A DNA stretch of 64,000 nt from Verrucomicrobiia bacterium (lineage in GTDB: Bacteria; Verrucomicrobiota; Verrucomicrobiia; Opitutales; Cerasicoccaceae): assembly GCA_030432235.1 (NCBI GenBank), contig JAUIHT010000013.1:24210-88209 (forward strand), read 5' to 3'. Within the stretch, counting starts at the first letter, position 1. Every line of letters begins with the position of its first letter. A model generated the notes under the pieces. It was given only the letters and a program-made list of their open reading frames with translations. It ran no database searches and was not told where the DNA came from. This document shows positions 36,740 through 47,300 of this stretch, one piece after another. Made by a program: the position numbers and the translations under genes.

Positions 36740-36966
36740 TTAAATCCCGCCGAGCTTCTTACCTTTCTTGACCAAGCTCTGGCACTGCTTATCGCTCAAG
36801 TGAAACTTCTTGCCCGTGGCATCAAACTGCTCCTTGAGAATCCCGTTTGGGCACTTCGGTACCTCATGCAGATAATCAATCACTTGCTGCTGTATTCAAT
36901 TCATCCAACCCCGCTACTGAACGGCCAAGGAAAACGGGGTGCCGTATTTGACGGCCATCAACGGTT
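36740..36966 (-). pseudogene. Broken short reading frame of unknown family
   Basis: On the minus strand a start MAVKYGTPFSLAV is followed by stops, then an open stretch with natural-looking composition (QQQVIDYLHEVPKCPNGILK, EQFDATGKKFHLSDKQCQSL) ending VKKGKKLGGI before TAA. I do not recognise the family. The interruption and location among other debris suggest a remnant rather than a functional gene. Confidence 0.35.
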
Positions 36967-37092
36967 TTAGATGTGGTCATCTGGAATCAGGCCAATGATT
37001 GGGCTTAAATGCAGGCAATCATGACACCAGATTGCGTGCCATGAGAATCAGGGTCCCTCTCGATCCTACTTCCCCATCCCAATCCGTTGTCC

Positions 37093-40000
37093 ATGCCACA
37101 GCATCTGTTCCCCACCCTGGTCCGGCGTGTCTGTCGTCCACTTGTTTTGGTAACCGTACTCGCGGTACACCCGTTGTCCGCCGGCACCATCAGTACCGAA
37201 TACGATGTCGACGACTACGACGCGGCCAATACGACCACCCCGTTTACCTTGTCGATTCCGACCCGCAACGGCACGCCGATTGAAAAGATTCGGGCCGTCG
37301 TTATCTATGCCCCGGGCGTAACCTCCAATCCGGTGTCCGGCCCTGTCAACAACCGCTGGGCCAAGTGGCTGCACGCCAACGAGGCGGCTTTTCTCGACAT
37401 CGGCGATGATTACAAGGCTCCCTCCTATATCCTGGAAGTTCTTTCCGGCTTCGCGTCCCCCACCGGCTACCCTGAACTGGACAATGTGCCCGTCATGATC
37501 TACGGCGAGTCCGCCGGCGGCAGCACCTCCTTCTACATGGCCATGCATTACCCCGAGCGCACCATCGCCTTCGTAGTCGAACACACCCAGTATTGGGATT
37601 ACCCCATACCGGACGCCATGAAGCTCGTCCCGGGCTACTTCCGCTGGGGCGAATTCGACTACGACCGCTGGTCCAACGGCTACTACGACATCGACGGCGA
37701 CAACCTGAAGGACAAGATGAACGAGGGTGCGCAGTGGATGTGCCTCAGTGAAGACCGCCAGACTCACGCCAGTATGCGCTACGCCGTCGAGGAAGCCATG
37801 GGCTACTTTTCACTCATGCTGCCCCTGCGCTACACCTACCAGGAAGGCGTCGCCGGGCACGACCCCAAGCTCGGCGCCGTCACCCTCAACACCATTGAGC
37901 GAGAGGACGGCTACCTCGGAGAAATCAACATGGGCGCGGTGCAGACTCCGCGCTACGACCTGATGACCAACCTGCTCAAGGACTGGGAATCGCTCGACCC
38001 CTACACCGCCCCTTATGTCACCGCCGAACGTAACGACAAGTTGGAACACTGCTGGATGCCCGATGCCAAAACTGCTGCCTTCTGGGCCACCAAAGCAAGC
38101 AACGGCGAGCACGATCTGGACATCCGCTATCTGGACACGCTGGAAACCGACTACGGCACCGAAACCTACAACAACCGCTCCGGCTACTTTCCCAATCTCT
38201 TCACCACCGATCAACAAGTGCGCATCGAAATCGCCGCCAGCGACTTCCCGGACATCCGCGAGGTGCAGTTCTGGATGGACGACCAGCTCGTGGCCACCGA
38301 CACCACACCGCCCTACGGGCACGCCTACACTTTCACCGAGCAGCAAATCGGCGTCCACTTCATCTATCCGGTGGCCATTGCCGAAAACGGCCGGCGCTGC
38401 GTGGGCCGCCGCCGGGTGCTCCAGGTTTATTCGAACACCTACGACGGCAACACATCGCCGCTCGTCAGCGACATCGAGCACTTCACCGGGCGCCCTGGCG
38501 AAACCGTCGAGATCCCCTTCACCGTCGACGACGCCGAGACCGACCCGGCCAGCCTCAGCGCAACCTGGAGGCACGTTGACTGCACCGACGACTTCGCCTC
38601 CACCGACTACACCGCCGCTATCACCGGCTCCGGAGCGGATCGCGTCCTCAGCATGACGCTGCCCGAGACCCCCGGCATCATTTGGGGCATCGTGCAGGTC
38701 AGCGACGGCGACATGAGCGTCAACGAGTACGTGCAAATTCGCGTGGCGGCCAACGACGGCTACAGCCCGCCCTTCTTCGTCGAAGGCGAGCGCCTGACTT
38801 CCGCCGGTACTGTTTTCATGGAAGATTCCTGGTCCAAGCGTATTTCCCTGCACATCTTCGACTACGACACGCCGGTGGAAGACCTGACCGTCACCGCCAC
38901 CACCAACGTCCCGTCCATGCTGCCCGAGGAGAACATCATCGTCGGCGGAGTCGGGCGCTTCCGCTACATCCAGGTCAAACCCCTCGCCGCCGGCTACGCC
39001 ACCGTGACGGTGGAGGTCAGCGACGGCATCAGTACGGTCAGCACTTCGTTCGGCGTCCCCGCCCGGACACTCGACGACTACGTGCCCGTTATCTCCGACA
39101 TCCCCGACCAGACCGCCTTCGGCGGTCGTCCCGCCAATCCAGTCGAAGTACGCCTGTACGATTTGCAAACGACCGGAGAACCTTTTTACGACGGCGAACA
39201 AACCCTTGCCCTGAGCGTTACCTCCAGCGACCAGACGCTCATCGCCGACGATGACATCACGGTGGAAGCCGTGGGCCCGCGCCGCCTGATTCGCTTCACG
39301 CCCTCGGCTACGAACATCGGCACGGCCACCCTCACCGCGACCGTGACGGACGATGGCGGGCTGACCGCCGTCGATACCTTCGACGTTACCGTGACCACTA
39401 CCGGCACGCTGGCGGTTGACGGCGGCGCCCTGGTCACTGCAAGCCTCGGCCAGAACTACGGCGATTCGCTCAGCGCCAGTGGAGGCGTCAAGCCGTTTGC
39501 CTGGTCGCTGCTCTCCGGCAGCCTGCCGACCGGCCTTACCTTGAACACCGACGGCACCTTCAGCGGCACCCCGCAAGCCACCGGAAATTTCACCTTCACC
39601 GCCCAGGTGACCGACGGCAACGACGACACCGTCTCGGCCGCATTCAACATCACGGTTAATGCCTGGTTACCGCTCCCGGGCAACTTTGTCCTTACCGCCG
39701 AAGACGACTCCACTGTCACCTTGACCTGGAACGACGATGCCGAGGGCGAGACCGGCTACGAAATCCAGCGCCGCAAACGCGACTATCTGGGGTGGACTAC
39801 CCTCGCCGTTACCGACGCAGATGCGACCAGCTATAACGACGACACCGCCGTGGCCGGAACCCATTACGACTACCGCATTCGCACCCTCGGCAGCGAGCCC
39901 AGCCTCTGGAGCATGCCGGAGTTCATCGAGGCCCAGGCCCTGCCGTCCATCGAAACCCAACCGCAAAGCGTGGTCGTCCTTTACTTGACCTCTCCTGTGT

Positions 40001-42255
40001 TGAACGTCGTAGCCCACGGCGGCGAACTCACCTATCAGTGGTACGAAGGCCAGACCGGCGACATCTCCACGCCGCTTGCCGAGGCCGACGAGAAATCCGT
40101 CACCATCGACGCCATCGAATTTACGCGCTCATTCTGGGTACGTGCCAGCAACGGCGTCGGGCATGTAGATTCCGACACCGCCACGCTGACCGTCAACCAG
40201 ATCACCTGGCCGCTCCACCTCGACTTCGGCGAAACCGCCACTCTCAGCCCCGATGGACAAGGCCGCTATTGGAACACCATCGACTTCTACAACGGCAGCC
40301 TCAACAGCCTGATTGACGCTGTCGGCGAAAGCACCGAGATCAACTTCGTCATCATCGAGAAGTTCTGGCACTTGTGGACCACAAGCAGTCCCGCCACCGA
40401 CATTTATCCGGACACAGCCATCCAGGACGCCGCCCGCCCCTTCAACCACGACGCTGTTTTCAAGCTCACCGGCCTCGTCCCCGGACAGAACTACGATCTG
40501 AAATTTTTCGCCAGCAGGTCGGACGCCCCTTCTCTCGACTACACCACCGCATTCGTAATCGACAACGTCAGCCAGTCCATCGACCCCGACGCCAACCTCG
40601 ACACGTTTGTCATCTTCGAGAAAATCGCCGCCGACGCCTCCGGGGAAATCACCGTTACCGTAGATCCGCGAGACAGCCAGTACGGCTACCTCAACGTCAT
40701 GGAGCTGTCCAAGTCGCCCGACCCGGTCGCAATGGAATTGTCGGCCACCAGCGTCAGTGTGCCCGAGGAAGGCACGGCCACCTTCGATGTGCGCCTGACC
40801 GCTCAACCCGAGGACGATGTGACCGTGGCTATCGCCTACGCTACCGGCGACAGCGATTTGAGCATCGCCTCCGACACCAACCTCACCTTCACCACGGCCG
40901 ACTGGGATCAATGGCAGACCGTCACCCTCCAAGCCGACGACGACAGTGACACAGATGACGGCTCGGCCCTCTTCCAGTGTACCGCCACCGGACTGAGTAC
41001 GGTTTCCGTCACCGCCACCGAGGCCGATGACGACTTGGCCATCTGGGTGGACCCCACAAGCCTCACCGTGGCCGAGGGGAGCACGGCCAGCTTCCAGACG
41101 CGCCTCAACACCGCCCCGCAAACGTCCTGCACCGTCGATATTGCGCACCTGAGCGGTGACGGCAGCATCACCATCGACTCCGAGACATCGCTCATCTTTA
41201 CCGCCGGCGACTACGATGAATGGCAAACCGTCACCGTCGCCGCCGCGCAGGACTCCGACCAAACCGACGGCGTTACTATCGTGCGCCTGTCTTCGGCCAC
41301 CGCCGCCAGCGCGGATGTCACCGTGACCGAGCAGGACGACGACTACACCATCATCGCCGAGGGCCTGCTGGCCTCGTGGAACTTCGACGGCATCACCAGC
41401 AGCCCGGTCGTTACCGAGGCCGCGCCAGACTTCCTCGCCGACGGCCTCACCCAGGGGCTGGCCACGCACAGTGACACCTCGAAAATGCGCGGCGCCACCA
41501 ACGCCCTCAAGGCTATCGACAGCGACGAAGCCAGTCTCGCCACCGCTATCACCGCGGGAAACTATTTCACCTGGAGCCTTTCTTTGGAAGCCGACCACAC
41601 TATCAATGTCACCTCCATCGTACTGCGCACCAAGGCCGACGGCTCCACCCTGACCCTGGGCCTGCTCAGTGACGCCACCGGCCTGACCGATGCCGATGTA
41701 CTCGCCACCCAAGCCACCGGTGTCGTTACCACCACCACGGCCATCACGATGGAGCCTACGATCGACGGCATCGAGTTCCGCCTCTACGGCTACGGAGCAG
41801 CCAGCGCCTACGAGGCAGTCTACCTCGGCAATGCCTTCACCACCGATGACTTTGACGACATCCAAATTTACGGCACCGTCGCCTACTCATCGCCCGGCCC
41901 AGCCGACGACGACTTGGACGAGCTGCCCGACGACTGGGAGATCCAGTACTTCGGCGACATCAGCCACGCACCAGGCGATCCGGCGGCCAACACCCGCTTC
42001 ACCTTGATGGACGCCTATGTTATCGGGCTGGACCCGACCGATCCCCACGCCCGGTTCGCACTGATCTCCATCGATCCTCTGCAATGGACTGGTGTCGAGG
42101 GCCGCGTCTATAGCGTCGAATGGACCGACGACCTGACCGCAGATTTCCAGACCCTTCAAAGCAACATCTCCTGGGATGCGACGACCTATCAGGACACGGT
42201 CCATCAGGACGAAGAGTTTCGCTTCTACCGGCTAAGCGTGGAACTGGCCCCCTAA
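37093..42255 (+). CDS. Giant secreted mosaic with N-terminal alpha/beta-hydrolase (esterase-like) domain
   Basis: About 1720 residues from the ATG at 37093, with a signal peptide (LVLVTVLAVHPLSAG). Residues about 30-440 resemble an alpha/beta hydrolase: YGESAGGSTSFYMA gives a GxSxG elbow with Ser near 140, suggesting esterase activity. Then come Ig/cadherin-like domains to about 790, a putative-Ig domain (LPTGLTLNTDGTFSGTPQ) to 855, fibronectin III to 950, an Ig domain to 1035, a malectin-like domain (LHLDFGETA...) to 1210, two Calx-beta domains (VPEEGTATFDVRL; VAEGSTASFQTRL) to 1415, and a jelly-roll-like region. The tail (LPDDWEIQYFG...LIGLDP-type) is typical of verrucomicrobial exported proteins. 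It probably deacylates a polysaccharide; the substrate is unknown. Confidence 0.8.
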   Translation: MPQHLFPTLVRRVCRPLVLVTVLAVHPLSAGTISTEYDVDDYDAANTTTPFTLSIPTRNGTPIEKIRAVVIYAPGVTSNPVSGPVNNRWAKWLHANEAAFLDIGDDYKAPSYILEVLSGFASPTGYPELDNVPVMIYGESAGGSTSFYMAMHYPERTIAFVVEHTQYWDYPIPDAMKLVPGYFRWGEFDYDRWSNGYYDIDGDNLKDKMNEGAQWMCLSEDRQTHASMRYAVEEAMGYFSLMLPLRYTYQEGVAGHDPKLGAVTLNTIEREDGYLGEINMGAVQTPRYDLMTNLLKDWESLDPYTAPYVTAERNDKLEHCWMPDAKTAAFWATKASNGEHDLDIRYLDTLETDYGTETYNNRSGYFPNLFTTDQQVRIEIAASDFPDIREVQFWMDDQLVATDTTPPYGHAYTFTEQQIGVHFIYPVAIAENGRRCVGRRRVLQVYSNTYDGNTSPLVSDIEHFTGRPGETVEIPFTVDDAETDPASLSATWRHVDCTDDFASTDYTAAITGSGADRVLSMTLPETPGIIWGIVQVSDGDMSVNEYVQIRVAANDGYSPPFFVEGERLTSAGTVFMEDSWSKRISLHIFDYDTPVEDLTVTATTNVPSMLPEENIIVGGVGRFRYIQVKPLAAGYATVTVEVSDGISTVSTSFGVPARTLDDYVPVISDIPDQTAFGGRPANPVEVRLYDLQTTGEPFYDGEQTLALSVTSSDQTLIADDDITVEAVGPRRLIRFTPSATNIGTATLTATVTDDGGLTAVDTFDVTVTTTGTLAVDGGALVTASLGQNYGDSLSASGGVKPFAWSLLSGSLPTGLTLNTDGTFSGTPQATGNFTFTAQVTDGNDDTVSAAFNITVNAWLPLPGNFVLTAEDDSTVTLTWNDDAEGETGYEIQRRKRDYLGWTTLAVTDADATSYNDDTAVAGTHYDYRIRTLGSEPSLWSMPEFIEAQALPSIETQPQSVVVLYLTSPVLNVVAHGGELTYQWYEGQTGDISTPLAEADEKSVTIDAIEFTRSFWVRASNGVGHVDSDTATLTVNQITWPLHLDFGETATLSPDGQGRYWNTIDFYNGSLNSLIDAVGESTEINFVIIEKFWHLWTTSSPATDIYPDTAIQDAARPFNHDAVFKLTGLVPGQNYDLKFFASRSDAPSLDYTTAFVIDNVSQSIDPDANLDTFVIFEKIAADASGEITVTVDPRDSQYGYLNVMELSKSPDPVAMELSATSVSVPEEGTATFDVRLTAQPEDDVTVAIAYATGDSDLSIASDTNLTFTTADWDQWQTVTLQADDDSDTDDGSALFQCTATGLSTVSVTATEADDDLAIWVDPTSLTVAEGSTASFQTRLNTAPQTSCTVDIAHLSGDGSITIDSETSLIFTAGDYDEWQTVTVAAAQDSDQTDGVTIVRLSSATAASADVTVTEQDDDYTIIAEGLLASWNFDGITSSPVVTEAAPDFLADGLTQGLATHSDTSKMRGATNALKAIDSDEASLATAITAGNYFTWSLSLEADHTINVTSIVLRTKADGSTLTLGLLSDATGLTDADVLATQATGVVTTTTAITMEPTIDGIEFRLYGYGAASAYEAVYLGNAFTTDDFDDIQIYGTVAYSSPGPADDDLDELPDDWEIQYFGDISHAPGDPAANTRFTLMDAYVIGLDPTDPHARFALISIDPLQWTGVEGRVYSVEWTDDLTADFQTLQSNISWDATTYQDTVHQDEEFRFYRLSVELAP

Positions 42256-42258
42256 AGG

Positions 42259-43311
42259 CTACGAAATCCTGGCCACACTCTCGGCCACAACCAACTCGGG
42301 CTCGAGCACTTCCGAGAAAGCATTGCCCATAGGCTCACCAGGCTTCTCGGCCAGATGCTCCAGCAAACGCCGGGCACCGAGTTCACCCATCTCGTTTTCG
42401 CGCAAATTGATGGTAGTCAAGGCGGGCTCCAGATACCCCTGCAAATGGGTATCAAAACTAATGACTGAACAATCATCCGGGATGCGGCACCTCAACGTAT
42501 TCAGAGCCCGATACACACCCACGGCGCAGTCACCGTTGTAACACAAAACCGCTGTCGGACGCGGGTGGGTTTCACAGTAATCCAGCAAGGCCTGCCTGGC
42601 CTGAAACATCAGCGGCTCCACTCCTTTAGCCGGACGTTGAAAATGAAAGCGACACATACTTCCCTGCAGGCCACGGTCCATGCAAGCCATGGCAAAAGCG
42701 CTAGCCCTGCGTTCCGCGCTTTGGTCGTACCACTCCTGAGGACCCAGCCAAAGAACGTCCTGGTGCCCCTGCTCGGCGAAATGATCCAGTGCGAGTTCCA
42801 CTCCACGCATGTCATCGGTGTAAATGTGCGGCATACCGATTTGCTCGCCCCGGCCCAGCATGACAAAGGGGCCGGACGGAGCCCTCAACAGAGCCGCATC
42901 TTCCGGGCGCGGCACTTCGGTCAGGATCAGGGCGTCAATACGCCGTTCGCCCATGTAACGCAGGCCGATATGCATGGCCGAGGTCTCGTGCGTCGGCGAG
43001 ATCAGCACCAGTTGATTGTCGTGCGCCTGCAACACATAGTGCAGGCCACTGATAAGCTGCCCCCAGTAGGGCTGGCTGAACAAATCATGGGACTGAAAGC
43101 TCTCAAGGGCTATGCCAATGGCACGCGTAGCGCCGCCACGAAAGATGCGGGCGCGGTAATTCGGCGTGTAATTCAGGCGCCGGGCCGCGCTGTTCACGCG
43201 CTGGACGGTCTCCTCACGGAAGCGGCTCGCCTTGGTCGGCGTGTTAAGAATAAGACTGGCCGTGGCAACTCCCACGCCCGAAGCCTGTGCTACATCCTTT
43301 AAGGTTACCAT
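42259..43311 (-). CDS. LacI family transcriptional regulator
   Basis: 350 residues with a complete LacI fold: VTLKDVAQASGVGVATASLI at the N-terminus, hinge RVNSAARRLNYTPNYRARIF, and a sugar-binding effector domain (RRIDALILTEVP, QGHQDVLWLG, DDCSVISFDTHLQGYLEPAL). The stop lies 3 bases from the convergent end of the 1720-aa gene. The PEP-CTERM gene 108 bases upstream on the same strand has a LacI-like operator in its promoter, so it is a plausible target. The inducing sugar is unknown. Confidence 0.92.
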   Translation of the reverse strand: MVTLKDVAQASGVGVATASLILNTPTKASRFREETVQRVNSAARRLNYTPNYRARIFRGGATRAIGIALESFQSHDLFSQPYWGQLISGLHYVLQAHDNQLVLISPTHETSAMHIGLRYMGERRIDALILTEVPRPEDAALLRAPSGPFVMLGRGEQIGMPHIYTDDMRGVELALDHFAEQGHQDVLWLGPQEWYDQSAERRASAFAMACMDRGLQGSMCRFHFQRPAKGVEPLMFQARQALLDYCETHPRPTAVLCYNGDCAVGVYRALNTLRCRIPDDCSVISFDTHLQGYLEPALTTINLRENEMGELGARRLLEHLAEKPGEPMGNAFSEVLEPELVVAESVARIS

Positions 43312-43418
43312 TACCGCTATCTCATGCGCTCATGTCGAAAAGACCCACCGGCCCGCACCCGGCGCTAACGGCGTTTCACCATAGCAGCAACCGGTAGCTG
43401 TTTTTGACTGATGACAGC

Positions 43419-44171
43419 TTAACGCCGTCGAAAGTAGGCTGCGAGCAATGCGACCAATCCACCTAAAAGCGCATACGTGGATGGCTCGGGAACGGCGACA
43501 ATCTGCATACCGGTAATGGCGGCTGAAGAGCCCGTATCGGGATTCGTGATATTCGTGGCAGTAATGGTAAAACTACTGGAAGTCAGGCCTTCAAACAACA
43601 CGTAGTTGGTTCCATCCGCAGCGCCGGGAGCTTCCGTCGGCGTAATCGTGTTAGTACTGCGTACAAACGAGCCCTGGTAAGTGGCCACGTCCTCTTCCAC
43701 TGCCGAATAGTAAGTCGTGCTGCCGTCACTGAAAGAAAGCCAGTAGGGATTGTCGGTCGCGAAATTCGTCAGGCTGCCGAAATAGACGTAGACGTCATAG
43801 CCGCCGCCCGTGAATGCCGAACCCAGGCTGTCCACGGTAACGGTCGTGCCGCCTTCGCTATCCATGGTTAAGGCTCCACCGCGGTTGTACATGGTGTAAT
43901 TGGCATCCGTGGTGGAGGCCCCGAAAGTAGTAACATTGCCGTTGAAATCGGCCGAAATCGTAGCCCCCGACGGGTTGCCATCATCGAGGTTCAGGGCGAG
44001 ACCACTGAAATCCGGGAAGCCGCTTTTCTGCTGCCAGCCCTCAGACGCAACGACGCCTACGGTATCCGTCCCCGTAACAGCCGTCCCAGCACCGAGGTCG
44101 ACATTGATGATACTCTGGGCGGAAAGCGCGGTCAGGCCAGCCAGGGCGAAGGTAAAGAGTATTTTTTTCAT
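43419..44171 (-). CDS. PEP-CTERM sorted surface protein (paralog of 59316)
   Basis: 250 residues. Signal peptide LFTFALAGLTALSAQS, then a beta-rich domain starting INVDLGAGTAVTGT with VVASEGWQQKSGFPDFSGLA and GGYDVYVYFGS, which recurs in the protein at 59316. The C-terminus VPEPSTYALLGGLVALLAAY with RRR is a PEP-CTERM sorting signal, processed by an exosortase. The domain itself is not one I can name; it looks like a jelly-roll binding module. The promoter region contains TGAAACGTTTTA, a LacI-type operator. Confidence 0.88.
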   Translation of the reverse strand: MKKILFTFALAGLTALSAQSIINVDLGAGTAVTGTDTVGVVASEGWQQKSGFPDFSGLALNLDDGNPSGATISADFNGNVTTFGASTTDANYTMYNRGGALTMDSEGGTTVTVDSLGSAFTGGGYDVYVYFGSLTNFATDNPYWLSFSDGSTTYYSAVEEDVATYQGSFVRSTNTITPTEAPGAADGTNYVLFEGLTSSSFTITATNITNPDTGSSAAITGMQIVAVPEPSTYALLGGLVALLAAYFRRR

Positions 44172-44193
44172 GGGGTTTTACTGATTATGTTAG

Positions 44194-44205
44194 TGAAACG
44201 TTTTA
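44194..44205. promoter_or_regulatory. LacI-type operator TGAAACGTTTTA
   Basis: A near-perfect palindrome with the central CG that is typical of LacI-family sites, 22 bases upstream of the PEP-CTERM start. The adjacent LacI gene (42259-43311) is the natural candidate regulator. Confidence 0.6.
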
Positions 44206-44376
44206 AAAATCAGTTATTACAGTTTGAATGACAAGAAAAATATTCCACTAATTTATTTCCGTCAATTTTACGGTATAATTAGAGAAACAATGGGATTAAC
44301 TAAAGACTAGCAGACCTTTTTGACGCCAAAATGCTAGATAGATGCCGGTAAATTAAACGATTTAAAATTTTCGACC

Positions 44377-47300
44377 TTAAATTTCGTCCGGACTCAGCCA
44401 ACGGAAGCCGACGAGGCGGAAACGCCTCCCGAAGTTTTGGTTTTCCGTCACGGTAAGGTCGTCCGCCGCGATCCCGGGAAGGTCGCTGGCATCCATGTAG
44501 GAGGCTTCGCGCTGCACGAGGGCCTCGCACCAGGCCTGCCCAGCCGGCTCCTGAGTCAAGGGGTCTCTGCTTTCTCCGTAGGCGCGTATAATAAAAGTGT
44601 CGCCCCTGGTGGTCAGGGAGGCGCCGAGGGCGGAAAGCAGATCGGCCTGGGTCAGGAAGGTCGGCGTGCCCGCCATGGTGCTGTATTTCGCTTCTCCGGC
44701 CACGATATGCTCGGGGATTACCTGCTCGGAGCGTACGGCATCGGTGGAAACGTAGGTGGCGGTGTTGCCGTCGTCCACAAAGGCATCGTTGATGCCTGAG
44801 CGGTCGATGGCGGCCTGAAGAGCACCCCGCAAACCGGTGTCCTCGGGGTCGTCCGCTGCGGCGATGAGGCGGCGGTTGACGAAATCCCCCAGCGAGGTAA
44901 AAGGCCCACGCAACCTCACCTCCTCCACGATGGCCTCAGCCAAAGCATCGATGTCGGCCAGGCTGACGCGGGGGGCATTATTGTAAGCCTCCGCGCGGGA
45001 GCCCGGCGTGGAACCGAGCGTGGCGGTGTCGATCAAGCCGCCCGAGGCCTCCGGCCAGCGCGGGTAGACGGCATCGGCGCCGGGGTCCTCGCCGCCGACG
45101 GGCACCCCGAGCGCACCGCCCAGAAGCGCGCGCCAGGCGTTGACCGAGGTCGAATTGACATTGAAAGCGCCCTCCTGGACCAAGTAGGCCGCTCCGGAGT
45201 CAAACTGCTCCTGGGCCGAAGCGAGGTCGGCGTAGCCGAGATCGTCCCACTCAACCAGGTTCATGCGCGCGTGCGGCAGGGGCTCCGTTCCATCGAGCTG
45301 CCCCGAGGTGAGCGTCAGCCGCCCGCCCTGCTCCGGAAGGCCGGAGAGAAAGTAATCGTCCCACACACTGGCGTTGACCACATGGCTGACGTCGATGTGG
45401 GCGTTGTCCGGCGGATTGGCGGCAGAGACGGCATCGGTGGAATTGGAGGGATTCTGGTAAAAGTAACCGGACTCGTCGAAAAGGCCGCTGTAGTGGTCGC
45501 GAGCGATAAGCGGGTCGGCGTAGGCGTTACCCAAGGCGTAGCCGGGCTGCCAAATATGCGTGGAAAAGGGCGCGTGCTGGAGATTGCCGATTGATTTCAA
45601 AACGGAGGCGTCAGAGGGCCGCCACAAGATCGGATACTCGCTGCCCTGCGTCGACACATTCACGCTGGCGACATTGGGCGTGGTCCCGTACATGGCCCAG
45701 AGCGTGAAGCTGTTTGTGGAATCCGACTGCGACAAGGGAAAGTCAAACTCTCCCGTGGCAAAAGTATACGGCCCCGCCTCCTTGGTAAAGGTCTGCGCGC
45801 TGCCGTCGATATTGCCGGAACTATAAGAGCTTCCCCCCGCCGGGACACGGGGCACATCGAAGGCAGCAAAGTTATACTGAGCCAAACCACGCTGTGCGGA
45901 ATACGGCACCCAGTTCGGATAGACGCTGCCAGCATGATACGAAAAAGGCCGGAGGGCAACCCGGCCGGAATAATCACGCCGAACCGCTCCCGAGCGTCCG
46001 AGGAGGGGGTCCAAAGTGGCATCCAAATCTGAAGATTGATTCCCCCAAGAGCCGTAACTAAGACGCTGCAACCAACTACTCTGAACCGGCGAAGTCGTGT
46101 ATTGGCCGGGATAGAGACGCACATCCGCCCAATCAAAATAGATGGCCGTAAATGTAAAATCAAGAGCATCCCGAGGAGCCGGGCTGAAGGTGTAAATGGT
46201 ATCGGACAAAGCCGGATTGTTTTCAAAGGGATCCACCCGGCCGGGAATCATCTCCACCAGGCTGCCATCCAGAGGAGAGGAACCAGCCAGCGTAAAAACC
46301 ATGGTCTCTCCTGGATCCAAAGTCAGCCCTCCCCCGCCATCGGAAAGGTGAAACCGTAACAGGACCCGGGTCGTCCAATCCGTATAATTAGGGGACGAAA
46401 TCCCCAGTTTAGCGGCCACCAGTTGGCCGACCTGTAACTCGATGCCTGATTCCGAGCCGAAAGTGTCGGGCGCATAGGTCTGGGGCGTGTCTCCATTAGA
46501 AGGCACATCCTCCACGTCCGTCAGACGCAGGTACGAATTCGGGCCCAGACGGTACGTGACCGTGTAGCCGTCGCTGGCTCGCAGGGGAACGTCATAGGGG
46601 TTCCAGAGGACGATCTCGGGCCAGAGGTGGACGCTCAACTCGGCCCCGAGGAGAGAGAGGCCGACATCGAAGCCGGCGAAGGCGATCACAGGGGAGACGT
46701 TAGCGGTCTCGTCGTCACCCACCTGTGGCACGAGGGGCGTGGACAGGTTGGCCCAGTCACGGATGCGGCCCCAACGCACAAGGTGCTCGCCGCCGGGGTC
46801 GAGATCGGGGAAGCGGTTGAGGTCGGCCACGGGATCGTCGTCGTCGAGGCCGGCACCGGTTTGCAGGTAGACGCCGAGGTCTTTTTTTAAGCCCCCTTTG
46901 ACGGGGTTGGTCAAGAGCCCCTCGGAAAAGAAAGTCACGTCGTGGTAATTAGCTGCCAGGGCATCGACCAGATCGGCATCGGGTAGCTCCGGGCCTTCGG
47001 TGCCCAGGCGGCGCAGGCTATCCCGGGAGGCTTCACTGGTAACATCGTAGCCCCCCGCCGACCAGCGCGCGGCGGCGGAATCCTCCAGCCACATGGCCTG
47101 CAGGCCGAGCCCCTGCGTGGCCAACACGCGTGAGAGGGCCTCGTCGCTCCCGGCGGAAGCGGTGCGCAACGCCTCGGGCTCGATGGCGTCGAAGCGCGCT
47201 TTGGTACTCTCGTCGGCTACCCAATAGGCGTAAGCGCCGTCGCCGACTTCCACCTTGCCAGCCTCCACGCCGTCGACGGTGACGTCCGTCACGGTGTTGG

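Larger units (their letters stand above)
35572..37092. other. Degenerate junction region with recombination debris
   Basis: About 1.5 kb without an intact gene. It contains a decayed tyrosine recombinase, a tRNA 3'-end-like segment and a broken unknown reading frame (separate entries). A weaker tRNA T-arm-like stretch (GATTCGAACC, 36591-36600) has a mispaired stem and is not called. The DNA to the right is visibly more GC-rich than that to the left, so this may be the edge of an integrated island. Confidence 0.6.

Noticed and set aside
37810..39576. Minus-strand open frame of 588 codons opposite the 1720-aa gene
   Set aside because: Shadow of a GC-rich coding sequence: composition is Gly/Val/Ala/Arg-rich with no domain, while the plus strand encodes clear Ig-type domains.
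40129..41865. Minus-strand open frame of 578 codons
   Set aside because: Same shadow effect opposite the malectin-like and Calx-beta domains of the plus-strand gene.
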